DNA from: Gnetum montanum
Lineage: Eukaryota; Streptophyta; Gnetopsida; Gnetales; Gnetaceae
Assembly (NCBI GenBank): GCA_015680685.1
Contig: MNCI01034296.1
Span: forward strand, 481,220-542,174
Length of the DNA: 60,955 bases
Direction: 5' to 3'
Shown here: piece after piece, positions 1 to 10,674 of the stretch
How positions within the stretch are numbered: position 1 is the stretch's first letter
Layout of the letters: every line of letters starts with the position of its first letter
Translations under genes and position numbers: made by a program
Notes under the pieces: generated by a model
What the model saw: the letters and a program-made list of their open reading frames with translations, nothing else
What the model was told of the DNA's origin: nothing
Database searches by the model: none

Positions 1-1519
1 TTCTCAAACTAAGGAAGGACTCAAGGATTGCAAAGGGTGTGACTTCAAAGGAACTTGATGCTTTTGTGTTGATCATTCACTTGGGTGCTTGGCTGTTTCC
101 TTCTTGAGTTTTCTTACCATTCTGATGTTACCCAATTTTTGGAAGCTGAGACAATAAAAATAAGAAGTCTTTGCATGGTGTGGTCCCCATGCATAAAAAC
201 ACAAAAAATAAAAAAATAAAAAAATAAAGTGAGGATTCAAAGCACACCCCTTAGATGAAATAAAATTTGGGCTGCAAGCACTGGTTATGGAACCAAAGTG
301 TTCCCTCTAACGTAGGCCCTTCTTGCTTCCCGTTCTCTCCCTTGTTTCGTCAGAATGGTGGTGGCTCTTTGAAGATGCATCCTTGTTATCCAAGTGGATG
401 GTTAACCAAATGCATTGATGCGAAGTCACTGGAAGTGGTTGGTTTGAGCTGGAGTTGGAATGAGATTTGCCAAGTCGCATTAATCATAAAACACACAAGG
501 GGCTGTACACCACCTTGTTGTTGGGATTCCATTCCACTTCTCTTCTCCCCATCCTTCTCTCCATTGTTCACCTCATTGCTAGTTGTATCATTAGTGTACA
601 TATTTTGGTTGATGCTTTGTTTTCTTTTTGGTAAACTCTAGCGGTTCAGACTTTAACTCTTGTTCCAAAGGACATTCCCAGAGCCTACAGACTCTTTGAA
701 TGTGGGATTGTCAGGGCATTAAGGGCATGAGCCTGCTTTGGGGAGGATCCACTGAAATTCCAATTTGGAGCATTAGTTAACTTCTCTTCCTTAACATTTT
801 TCAATTAATTTTATTTTTGTTCATTTCCATCTTGACATCCACTTCATTGATGCCATAGTTGTCCCTTTTACCTACATTTCTTATTGCTTTTCTTTCTCCA
901 TTCTAACGCTACCGTAGGTTTGCGATTAGTCATGGGGGTACGGGGCCTGATTTTTTCATTTTTCTCCTAAGCCCTGAATTTTTCGTTTCTCTTCCTAACC
1001 CCTACACCTTCGATAGTCATCACCTACATCTTCCCAGATCCATATCAGCCATACCACAACTTAGCCAACGAACCTACACTGAAGCAAGGTATTATTTACT
1101 TAATCATTCAATTACCCTTGCTAATATATGATTGTGTGGTGTGTGTAGATGGCAATCATACAACAACAGAATGGATCTGGAGCAAACACTTGGAATGGAG
1201 CAATGCTGAAGTAGCTATGCAAGGAGTAGAATGGATGATGCACTTACGGATGGACAACCGAAGGCGCAATCTAGGCGTTGGCAGCATCAAGACTCTTCTC
1301 TCTTCTTCTCTTCTATTCTCTCTCCTCTTTTCTCTCAGCTGTCAAATGTGGCCTGATGTCATTGTAATAAGGTGTTCACCCTTGTTGTCATGAACACAAG
1401 TTTTGTCAAGTCTTGTAATAATGAACCGTTCACATGTCATTCCATTAGTTCCATTCCCCTCAATAATCCCATACCTACCTGATATCATTATAAGGAACTC
1501 GAGGATAAGTTTTCATTCA
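1..1519 (+). mobile_element. Element A: 3' non-coding internal region of a family 1 retrotransposon
   Basis: This is the tail of an LTR retrotransposon on the + strand whose coding part lies before the window. The first bases match, in reverse complement, the non-coding stretch downstream of integrase in element D (around 50960-51030), including the shared 'aaggaaggactcaagg' tract. It also holds an A-rich tract near 207-230 and TC-rich tracts. No RT, integrase or gag homology is visible; the short open frames at 267-641 and 1118-1393 have no recognisable content and I read them as chance. It runs directly into the polypurine tract and LTR. Confidence 0.8.
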
Positions 1520-1531
1520 GTCATGGGGGTA
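1520..1531 (+). other. Polypurine tract of element A
   Basis: The sequence GTCATGGGGGTA sits immediately before the LTR start TGATGAG. The same tract, on the minus strand, abuts the 3' LTRs of B (GTCGTGGGGGTA) and D (GTCATCGGGGTA), which supports plus-strand priming here. Confidence 0.8.
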
Positions 1532-1573
1532 TGATGAGACACGGATTGCACAAGCCATGATATGGCATCCCCT

Positions 1574-1630
1574 GCGATATGGCGTACGCGATATCGCATC
1601 GTTCCCTGCGATATCGCGTACGGGATATCA
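1574..1630 (+). promoter_or_regulatory. Cluster of GATATC palindromes in U3 of A
   Basis: Three to four imperfect copies of the self-complementary motif CGATATCGCGTACGCGATAT lie in about 57 bp. They sit 18 bp upstream of a TATA box. The same cluster occupies the same place in all other family 1 LTRs of the window. Confidence 0.7.
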
Positions 1631-1647
1631 CGGTCTGCCGCCAAATC

Positions 1648-1656
1648 TATAAATAA
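1648..1656 (+). promoter_or_regulatory. TATA box of the A LTR
   Basis: TATAAATAA followed by GAGG, about 117 bp into the LTR. The identical box is found in B and D on the minus strand, so U3 is very short in this family. Confidence 0.75.
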
Positions 1657-1899
1657 GAGGCAGCACTCCCCTCATTCCACATCCTAGGTAGAAAGTAGCA
1701 AAGCTCTAGCGGATTGATCACCCCAGAGATAGAATATTTTCCATGTGCCCGCAGTAGGAGTCCCTCAAGTGAACGGTTCTTTATTCGAGCAGCTTTGTAC
1801 TTGAACGCAAGTTGTGTACGGCAATAAAGATGAGCTTTGTGGATAAACCTTGCAGTGCATGGATAGGTTTAATTAATGTTATTTACTGCTTTCCTAGTG

Positions 1900-2110
1900 A
1901 CGCGGCATGAGTACGACTTGGTTACGAGCGTTGACGAACGTGTACGACTAGCCAAGGAATCGGCTACTCATCGCGATTAGTTGCTCTCACCCATTCCTCC
2001 TAGAACGTGGGACAAGTACGACTTGATTACGAGCATCTCCGAATGTGTACGGCTAGTCAAGGAATTGGCTGTTTGTCACACTTAGGTTAGTTAAGTGCCT
2101 CAGTACGATG
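1900..2110 (+). repeat. 105-bp tandem duplication inside the A LTR
   Basis: Two diverged units share 'gtacgactt(g)gttacgagc' at about 1911 and 2016 and both continue into 'gtacg(a/g)ctag(c/t)caaggaat(c/t)ggct'. The offset is about 105 bp. It explains most of the extra length of this LTR. Confidence 0.65.
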
Positions 2111-2492
2111 GCTTCGAGCACGTGCGTTACGTGTGGTAATCCCAGTAACGATTAGCGTTTGGTAGCCACAGTTGCATAGTTCAGGGTGTGTACGGCAAGT
2201 GGGAATGGATGCTGATGCTAGGACTTAGTGCTGTAGTTAGAATTAGTTTTAGTTTCTCAACCCTTCACCGTTTAGCATAGGAGATAAACCAAAAAATTCC
2301 AAAAAAATCATATACCTTAGACTTGCTTAACCATACACCATGACACATACAAGCAAGCCTGGGAAGACAATGAACGATTAACCCCAAGTGTTCCATGGGG
2401 TGTTTAGGCATTTAGTCTGCGGAGTTCGATCGGATTGCACGTGCTACGCTCGTTTCGTATGGTTGAGTGTAGGGGTACCTCGCCACTCATCA

Positions 2493-3817
2493 ATGAGTAT
2501 TCTTGAAAATCCATTGAACATCATCTTCGAAGATTATGACTAGATTGCAATACATTCTGTATGATATAATCTCATTGATTTAAAATTAGTGGGATCCCTA
2601 TTAGGAATTTATTTTTCTACCAATTTTGTGTGTGTGCACTTGTTAATTTGTTGTGGTAAAGTCTTCAAGCGTATCTTTCTCTTCTTTTCTTTCATTCTCT
2701 GAATGATTTGATGATCCTAATCCTTCCAATAAGATCACATTCTCTCATGTTTTGCTCATCCTTACAACTTTTCTTCACAATTTAAGTTTTCAAATTAATC
2801 AAATTCGTGATTTTTATTAGTTTACAATGGTTTAATTCAAGTTTAATAATTTTGCTATTTTAAAGGGTATTTTAAGTGTTTTGGCTAATTTTATGTTTGA
2901 ATGTGAAAATTGAAATTAAAATTTTTACTTATGTCCATTAAGACTCCTTATATTTGTTGGAATAATTTTAGAATTTCTTTTGTAGAATTTTTTAAATTTA
3001 TAACTTAGTGTTGCCCATTAGAATTAAACCTATAAACTAGGGTTACCAAGACAAGACTCTTATCAATAAGCTAACATCTCATTGTTAGAAGTGTTATTTC
3101 ACTAATATGTGTCCAAATTAATCTTGAATTTCTTTATATCACTCACTTCTAGAGTTCTTGTGAAACCACAACCTAGCCATGACTTCACCATGACTTATAG
3201 TAAGATCAATTTTTATTTCTTCTTTGATCATGATTCATAGTCCAATTGTGGCTGGGTTTTTTGTACTATCATGATTCATGATTAGCTTAGGGTTGCTCAT
3301 ATTTTTGATCACAACTTGTAGCAAGATCATGGCACATTGTTTGTTACAAACCATGACTCTTGGTCTACAATGTTAGCCACCACTATTTTTGCTAGGTACC
3401 TAGTGCATTGAAGTAACACATTTGTGTCAACCATGATCTCACCATGACTTATTGTTGATTCAAAAGTAATTTTTTCTCCATTTCGGGTCACCATGACTCA
3501 TGGTGAATATACCTTGTGCTTTTATACCATGTATTATACTGCTTTGATAGGCTTTGGGTAATGCATTATGCTTATAATTTATATGTGTGTGTGTGTGGTC
3601 TTGGTGGGTTATCAAGGATGCATTAGTTTTTTATAATGATGATTTATACATTATGATGCTTTGGCTCTTATGATATAATTATACTATGTTTACATGCTTA
3701 ACTAACATGGTTATATACACTGGTCTTGTATGATGTGGTTGGTAAGGATGTTGGATTAGTATACAAGAGTAACTCTTTGGTATGTCTTTATGTTTTATGT
3801 GCTATTTTAGTATTTAA
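2493..3817. other. Unassigned AT-rich stretch with palindromic ACCATGA-N-TCATGGT motifs
   Basis: No coding signal is seen. From about 3175 to 3510 there are repeated diverged copies of 'ccatgactcatgg' or 'catgattcat', one of them the near-perfect palindrome ACCATGACTCATGGT at about 3491. A short (GT)n run lies near 3583-3596. It may be an older repeat into which C1 inserted. Confidence 0.5.
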
Positions 3818-4733
3818 TGAAGTAGGTTCACTTTAATTTTCTTTAACCTTTCAAATCACACTAAATCCAAGTACTATGAAAGATAATTCAAATTTGTTAG
3901 AAAATAAGAAAATTAGCTATTATCAATTGATGTAAAGAAGAACAGTGATTCCACAACCCACAACAATACCAAAATCCACTCACTAACACTTAATGGTGTT
4001 GTAGAGCATGAGGTTCTATAATCACATAATAATTATTCTCAATGCAAGACGCAATCAAATGAGACCTGTCCCACAAACACATGATTGAGATCCAAACACA
4101 CATAAGTACATAAAAGACACAAGACCAAACACACACATAATTGACCATCAAGTTGCATACACACTCATGCAATCTTACCATTATGCTCTCAAGCCACTCT
4201 CAATCTAATCTCATGTCCAAAACATGAAAACATTATAATATTTATTGAAAATCAATGATAAGAAACCTAGAAACCTTTCCTCAAGCTTAACTTGAAGATT
4301 TCTACTTGTTTCTATCTTTTATCATTATTTCTCGGCTATTTTCAAACTTGGAACTACCAACTCAAAAGTTTTTTCAACCATATAGATCATCTACAGGGTT
4401 TCCAAGATGTCTCACTATCATCTTTAGCTAGAGGAGAGGTGTCTCATCAAATTGGGGGCTGTCTCTAGTATAGTTGGGATGTCTCTACTTGGGCGAGATG
4501 TCTCACCTAAGACATCTTAAGTATGTGGAAGACATCTTACTTAAGACATCGTCAATCTAGAAGAGATGTCTCCTCATCATCCTAGATGCCTCATTCACTT
4601 TCTAGACATCTTATTTGAAGCCTAAGTTCTCAACCAAGGTGTTCCTTGGTCTTCCAAGATGTTTCCACAACATTAAAATCTTGTAAAAACTACTTGTAGG
4701 GAGAAAAATAAGATCAAAAGAGGTGTCTCTACA
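3818..4733 (-). repeat. 3' LTR of C1
   Basis: On the minus strand it starts TGTAGAGACACC after the polypurine tract. It matches the LTR at 9327-10229 along its length, for example 'aattttctttaacctttcaaat' near 3835 and 9350. Many AGATGTCTC / GAGACATCT words lie between 4395 and 4660. Confidence 0.8.
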
Positions 4734-4756
4734 CTAGCTTTCCCACCCTTCAAAAA
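4734..4756 (-). other. Polypurine tract of C1
   Basis: On the minus strand it reads CTTTTTGAAGGGTGGGAAAG followed by CTAG and then the LTR. C2 has the same tract next to its 3' LTR at 16214-16237. Confidence 0.75.
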
Positions 4757-4959
4757 GTGAACTCATGTAAATAAGGAAGTAGGGGTTGAAGCGATCCCCC
4801 ATTAAATAAGTTTGGTCTCATGGATAAATACAACATCATTAGTAGATTAATCTTCCTAATGGATCAAGCACTCATTCCTTTTCACTTTTTGAGTGCTAGA
4901 AACTTCTCTTCTCCTAAGTATGATTGTAGGCTTGGACTTGTCAATAGTCCCCTTTAACT

Positions 4960-6130
4960 CATCGATACTATCCTATATGGTTTTATCATCAATTGGTCTA
5001 TTGTAATGCACAAGATCTAAAACATTAAACATGAAAGACATACCAACATCATTTGGTAAGTAAATTTCAAAAGAATTATCATTAATTTTGGCCTTTATTC
5101 TAAAAGGACCCATCTTCTTGGCTTTTAACTTGGAGAATTTGATGCCTCTTAACATTCTTCAAGGGTACCTAAACAAGATCACCAACATCAAAGTGAGGCA
5201 TTCGCTTATCCTTATGCCTCTGGAGAACTCTTTCTTCAACCTTCTTCTCTAGATTTTCCTTTACTTGTGCATGAAGATCCCTCATCTCATGCACAAAATC
5301 AACACTGAGTTAAGCTTCTTCCTCAAAGCTCCTCACATTGTCCACCATCTTTGAAAAAAATCATAATTTACTTGAAACAAGCTTTTTATAATAAGAATAT
5401 AAAAAGCATTATTGTAAGAAAATTCAGAATGACATTCTCACATTTTCCTATTGATTTAGTTGTCCATCACATAAATACCTTAAAATATTTAGCAATGACT
5501 TATTTATCAACTTTGTTTGACCATCAAACTGTGGATGATATGCCCTAGAAAAATCTAATTTTATCCTTAAAAATTTTTAAAGGGACCTCAAAAATGAATA
5601 GTGAACTTGAAGTTTCTATCACTAACATTATTCAAAGGAATTCCATGCAGCTTCATAGCATGGTAGAGAAAAAGGTTTGTGATATGAGAAGCATCACTCA
5701 CCTTTTTGCATAGAATAAAGTATGTCATCTTGGAGAACATGTCAAGTACAATAAAAATAGCATCATTTCCACTTTTAGTTTTTGGAATACCACTCACAAA
5801 ATTCATTGACACACTTTCCCATGGACCTTTGGGAATTGAAAAAAGCATGTAATATCCATTCACTCATTTACCTTCTTTGAGTTTTTGACATGTCAAACAC
5901 TCCATAAATTTGAAAACTTATGATGGTATTCAAGGCTATAAATAGTGCCTACCCACAAGTTCTAATATTATATCCCTACCCATGTGGCCTACCATGCCAT
6001 CGCAATGCTTTTTAACCAAAATTTTCTTTTGAAAATCACAATTAGAAATGCATACCTTTACATGTTTGAACAAAAGTTTACCTTGAACATGATAGTCCCT
6101 CCATTGATCTATCCTACTCATCAATGATTC
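4960..6130 (-). pseudogene. C1 integrase (degenerate)
   Basis: This is the remains of the integrase that inserts retrotransposon DNA into the host genome. From 5' to 3' on the minus strand: a zinc-binding H-H region ('KKHCDGMVGHM', near 5985-6020) with its later CxxC ('ECLTCQ', near 5890-5905); the start of the catalytic core ('GPWESVSMNFVSGIP', near 5770-5830), where the expected first Asp is Asn; a second-Asp block ('NVSDRNFKF', near 5600-5625); then a gap with stops; and the C-terminal block 'KKMGPFRIKAKINDNSFEI' (near 5070-5130), typical of plant Ty3/gypsy integrases. The frame is broken several times. C2 keeps a better copy. Confidence 0.8.
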
Positions 6131-6169
6131 CTTGAGACTCCTCTAAACCTACCCAAAATCATAATCATG

Positions 6170-6706
6170 TTCTACCAATCAATAGAATCACCCATACCTT
6201 TCACACGAGGCATGCTGAAATTCACCACATGCACCATGATTAATGCATCGATCATCACGTTGGCTTTTTCAAGCTTATTCTTAAGCACAAAAATTGAATT
6301 CTTGTAATTGTAAAACCCACTCCATGTATTTAGCACTTTACTTCTTTTGGGAGTTTAGAAACTAAAGTGCTTTGTGATATCTAATCAATGCGAACTTTTT
6401 AAGCAACAAGTAATGCCTCCAATGCTTGATTGCTTGAAGAATAATGTACACCTAGTTTTCATATATGCTATATTTCTACCTTGACTCATTAAACATTTCT
6501 TAAAAGAAAGCAACATATTTATCATCTTGTGAAAGTACCCCTCCAATGGTAAGCTCACTTGCATTCATCTTCACTTGAAAAAACTTTTTAGAATCTAAAA
6601 TTGCAAGCATTGGTTCACTGGGTATTTTTTCCTTCAATATGTTAAAGCTCCTTTGGGTTTCATCTTCCCACATGAAATCTTTATTCTTCTTTAATAAAGA
6701 AAACAT
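6170..6706 (-). pseudogene. C1 RNase H (degenerate)
   Basis: The part at 6500-6706 shows the link between RT and RNase H ('FMWEDETQRSFNILKE') followed by 'VKMNASELTIGGVLSQDDK'. In the family the first catalytic Asp sits in a T-D-A-S motif; here it reads N-A-S. Downstream to about 6170 the frame is interrupted, with only weak similarity to the matching part of C2 (14550-14900). Its role would have been to remove RNA from the RNA-DNA hybrid during reverse transcription. Confidence 0.7.
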
Positions 6707-6759
6707 ATGCCAAGAAATATGATTGAAATTTTTAATGAACCTTTGATAAAAACCTACTA

Positions 6760-7320
6760 AACTAAGGAATGATCTTACCTCCTCAACATTCTTAGGAGTT
6801 GGCCAATCTCTAATAATCCTTATCTTGGTAGCTTCTATCTAAATTTGATTTTTAGAAACTACATGTCCTAATTACATGATTTTCCTTTTGAAGAAATGGC
6901 TTTTCTTCACATTGATTGCCAAATGTGTGTCCTTAAACTTAAGATGTACTCTCCTTAAGTGATCTAAGTGCTCCTCCTCATTAGATATATACACTAATAT
7001 ATCATCAAAGAAGATACTATAGAACTTACCAATCAAGCCTTTTAGTACATATACACTAGGCTTGATATGAATTTGATAGTAATCATTAAATCAATTTTGG
7101 TAAAAACCTCTACATTGGTAATGAGATTAAGGATACCATCCATTCTTGGAATAGGAAACCTATACCTCGCTTTTATCTTATTCATTATCATCAAATCAAT
7201 GCACATCTTCCATTCATTGCTATCCTTCTTTGGCATAAGCACTTTTGAAGCTACGTAAGGTGAAATAGATTTTCTTATGAAGCCATTTTCAAGTAACTCC
7301 TCTACTTGTCTTTGCAATTT
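6760..7320 (-). pseudogene. C1 reverse transcriptase (degenerate)
   Basis: The open stretch at 7042-7317 gives the N-terminal RT blocks: 'QVEELLENGFIRKSISPY', 'MPKKDSNEWKMCIDL' and 'RYRFPIPRMDGILNL', in the order seen in plant chromoviruses. The catalytic motif reads F-F-D-D (minus strand, 7001-7012) and is followed by I-L-V-Y, so both aspartates are kept. Stops and a frame change separate the two parts. The continuation toward RNase H includes a 'GFYQRFIKNF'-like block near 6740-6770. Confidence 0.8.
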
Positions 7321-7324
7321 TTCC

Positions 7325-8060
7325 TATTGATGTAGTTCCATCCTATATGCTCTCTCATTTAGAATTGTAGCACCATGGATAAAATAAATTTGATGCTGTA
7401 CATTCCTCATCAATGTCAATCCTTCCAACTCCTCCTTGAACACCTTAAAAATTTGCTTCTTCAAGCCTAGCACATCTATTAGAATTTCTACTTGCATATC
7501 ATCATGGTTAGAAGTAATAGTGGATACAGCAACAAAATCAAAACTAGTTTCATCATGTTCCTCAATGTATTCCCTCTCTCCTAAAAGAATTAAGGAAGCA
7601 TTAAGGGAGCTTTGTTGCCTCACTTGTTCAGCTATCATAGGAATTAACTTATAGATTTGATTAGGTCTAGCTACACTCCAAATATTTCTTGCACCATAAA
7701 ATTAGGAATCATCGTCAAAATTCCAAGATCTAATAAGAATTAAATTAGCATAATCAATTGGAAGTATATCACATTTCACAACATCATGAAAACTCTCAAC
7801 TTTAAATTTTAAAACATATTTCTTTCTCACCTCTTGATGGAAATCTCTTGGCAACCAATATACCTTGTAGGATCTAGGATGAGGTTACTTACCAAACCTA
7901 ATCTAGAAATTTCCCTAAATGAAATAACAGTTTCATGGGCTCCCCCACTAATCAAAATATGAATCCATTCTATACTAAGCAAACATCTAGCCTTAATATG
8001 AAATAATAATTTTCTAGCAAGATGGTTTCCTTTATTAACATACCTCATGAATGTACAATA
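7325..8060 (-). pseudogene. C1 protease region (degenerate)
   Basis: Lies between gag and RT. Near 7940-7960 it reads 'ILISGGAHETVI', where a retropepsin active site (D-S/T-G-A) is expected, so the catalytic Asp is lost. Further on, 7324-7638 is open and matches C2 nearly residue for residue ('QSSLNASLILLGEREYIEE' against the C2 copy near 13310-13350). This stretch links protease to RT. Confidence 0.65.
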
Positions 8061-9259
8061 ATTTAGTTTAGAATTTTTCTTAATCTTGGAAGCATTAGGA
8101 TTACCTCTTTGAAGAGCTTGGGTAGATTTCTCCTTCACTTCCATGGTTTGCATATCCTTATTCTTGATTTCCATGAGAAGTTGACATTCCCATTACTTGT
8201 GTTCCCATTCTCCAAATTTAAAGCACTAAATCTTGGATGAGTTGCTACCTTAACCCTTACCTCCCTTGCCTTGGTTCTTTCTGATTTTATCCTTCTTTTT
8301 CTTCTTATCATGGCTATCATCCTTATTCTCAAATTTAAAATTAAATACCATCTTTGATTTGGATCCCTTATTCTTCTCCTTCAAAGCCTATTTGCTCCTA
8401 TTCCCAAATCCATTGAGTTTCTTCTCTACTCTAGGTGGAAAATCATAAGCCTCATCAAGATTTTATGGCTTATGGAATGGCAAATCCTACTAATATGTCA
8501 TTTTGAGACCTCTTAGAAAGATTTAAGCCTATTCATACTCCTCCTAGTTTACCTTAGCTTGATGAAATAGTTCATAAAATTTAATGTAAAACTCCTTAAC
8601 ATATTTATTATCTTGCCTTAGGAATTTCAACTACATGATAGTCTCTTGCCTCTGAAGAGACTATTCAAGTTTTCTTCTTAACTTGTATTTCATCAGATTC
8701 TAATCTTTGATAGGTTGTCCATTTTGTCATTCATAAATTTGGGACTTGTTCTCGCATCAAGTAGAGGTCATACCTTCTAATCTAGATTTAGCAATAGGTA
8801 CCCTTAATAGATGTGGTATCATCTACACCATTGAAAGTCTTTAGTTCTATGTACAAAAGTTTAGCAACATTTTTAAATGCTCCAGTAGGCCTTGCTTCAT
8901 CCTTATCATCAAGCTTGTCATGAGAAGAAGTCGATGCTAGTGATGAAGCTCTTGGATTTTTTGATTTGAGGAAGTGGATTTTATTTGATTGGAATCCTTG
9001 GCTGATGGGTTCCAATGCTCCCATAGATGGATTATCCTTCTTCATTATATGCTTTCCTTTCACTAGGTTGAGAAAATTATTCATCATTGTTTATATGTGA
9101 ATGCTCATTATCTCTACGAGTTTGAATATGGCTTGGACCTACACTTGTGCCTACCTTGGTACTAATCTCATCCAATGAAGCACTTGTTAGTTGAAAGGTA
9201 GATTTCATGCTCTCCATATCTCTATTCAGGCCTTGAACTTGTTTCTTCTTAGGCACCAT
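8060..9259 (-). pseudogene. C1 gag (degenerate)
   Basis: The probable start is the Met at 9259, about 60 bp after the LTR and primer site. The N-terminus ('LNRDMESMK', 'GPSHIQTRRD') matches the first codons of C2 gag at 11646. Later parts are broken by stops. Near 8180-8220 a zinc-knuckle remnant (C..., H...W-E-C) is followed by Lys/Arg-rich sequence (8135-8332). Gag would package the RNA. The start choice rests on agreement with C2. Confidence 0.65.
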
Positions 9260-9310
9260 CTAAAATTGATAAAAATCTACAACAAATTTCCAAGTAATAA
9301 CTAATCTAAC

Positions 9311-9326
9311 ACTCTACTACTAATAA
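9311..9326 (-). other. Degenerate primer binding site of C1
   Basis: On the minus strand the bases after the LTR read TTATTAGTAGTAGAGT. C2 has TTATTAGTATCAGAGC at the same point, so this is a mutated copy of an initiator-tRNA-Met site. Confidence 0.55.
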
Positions 9327-10229
9327 TGCTAGAGAAGGTTCATTCTAATTTTCTTTAACCTTTCAAATTACACTAAATCTAGATATTATAAAATATAATT
9401 TGAATTTGCTAGAGAATAAGAAAACTTGTTATCTTCAAATAATATAAAGAAGATTATAAATTAGTGGTTCCACAACCCATAAAAATAGCACAATCCACTC
9501 AAAAACTCTCAATATATTGTAGAGCATGAGGCTTTACAACCATACCATGATTATTCTTAATGCAAGATACAACTGAATGAGACCTCTCCCATAAACACAA
9601 GACTGAGATATAAATACACACAAGTACATAAGAGACATAAGGCCAAATGAACATACAATTAACCACTGAGCTGGATACACACTTATGTAATCTTATCATT
9701 GTGCTCTCATGCCACTCTCAAACTTATCTCATATCCTAAACATGAAATAATAATAATATTTATTGAAATTTAATGACAAGAAATCTAGAAACGTTTCCTC
9801 AATCTTGTCTTAAAGGTTCCCAACTATTTCTATCTTTTCTTAGTTGTTTTCAAACTTGGAGCTACAAACTTGGAAGTTTCCCCAACTATACAAGTAATCT
9901 CTATGCTTTTCCAAGATGTCTCACTATCATCTTTAGCTTGTAGGAGAGATGTTTCATTAACTTGGGAGACATCTGTAGTGTAGTTGGGACATTTTCGCTT
10001 GGATGAAATGTCTTACCTTAGATTTCTCAAGTTTGAGGAAGAAATCTTCAATCTAGGAGAGACATCTCCTCATCATTCGAGATGTCTCCTTCACTTCTTA
10101 GATGTCTCTTGTGAAGGCTTGGCTCTCAGCCAAGATGTCCCTTGGTCTTCCAAGATGTTTCCATAGTATTCAAAACTTGCAAAACTACTTGTAGGAAGGA
10201 ACAATAAGATCAAAAGAGGTGTCCATCCA
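9327..10229 (-). repeat. 5' LTR of C1
   Basis: Matches 3818-4733. On the minus strand it starts TGGATGGACACCTC and ends TCTCTAGCA. The 9915-10165 part is again dense in GAGATGTCTC-type words. The outer start is uncertain by a few bases because it differs from that of the other copies (TGTAG-RG-A). Confidence 0.75.
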
Positions 10230-10674
10230 TCATTTATGCATTTAAACTATGGTGATATGGTGTTGATCCTTGGATGTGATTTTAGCATTGGATGGATAGT
10301 GTATTTGATATGGATCTTGTAGGTTCAAAAAGATTTTAATTTGAAGTCTTAATATGTTTGTTATGCATATTTGAATGTTAGGGTATTGGTTAAAAAAAGA
10401 AAAATAAAAAGTATAATTATGAAAATATGTACATTTATAAAAAGTGAAAAAAAAATGATTTTGTAAAGACATTTGATGTAAAAGATGATAACATATAGTA
10501 TATGTCATACACATAATAAATCATCTTTTGGCACCACGACCATCACTTGTTGCTTTCAACCTAAGTTTGGGTTTTCTTTGTTTTTCCTCAAATAGAAAGG
10601 AATTTTATGTTTATTTATTTTTTTCTAAGTATTTTCATGAAATTTTATCTTTGGGAATCAATTTTGCTATGTGG
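10230..10674. other. 445-bp spacer between C1 and C2
   Basis: AT-rich DNA with A-runs at about 10393-10400 and 10446-10455. No gene, LTR or repeat is recognised. It forms the loop of the large C1/C2 inverted repeat. Confidence 0.6.

Larger units (their letters stand above)
1532..2492 (+). repeat. 3' LTR of element A (family 1)
   Basis: Begins TGATGAGA and ends ACTCATCA, so the usual TG...CA is extended to an inverted terminus of about 8 bp. Its last part is the reverse complement of the starts of the LTRs at 19671, 27517, 48699 and 57828 ('gaggtacccctacactcaacc'). At 961 bp it is about 150 bp longer than those copies, largely through an internal duplication. The 5' LTR is outside the window, so a target duplication cannot be tested; the next 5 bases are ATGAG. 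Confidence 0.9.
3818..10229 (-). mobile_element. Element C1: complete but decayed chromovirus-like LTR retrotransposon
   Basis: A whole element of about 6.4 kb lies on the minus strand, ordered LTR, primer site, gag, protease, RT, RNase H, integrase, polypurine tract, LTR. It is the inverted relative of C2. All reading frames carry stops and shifts, so it is not functional. I could not find a clear 5-bp target duplication, which may be lost or hidden by uncertain ends. Confidence 0.85.

Noticed and set aside
267-641. 124-codon plus-strand frame near the window start
   Set aside because: Lies in non-coding retrotransposon sequence that is not open in the D copy.
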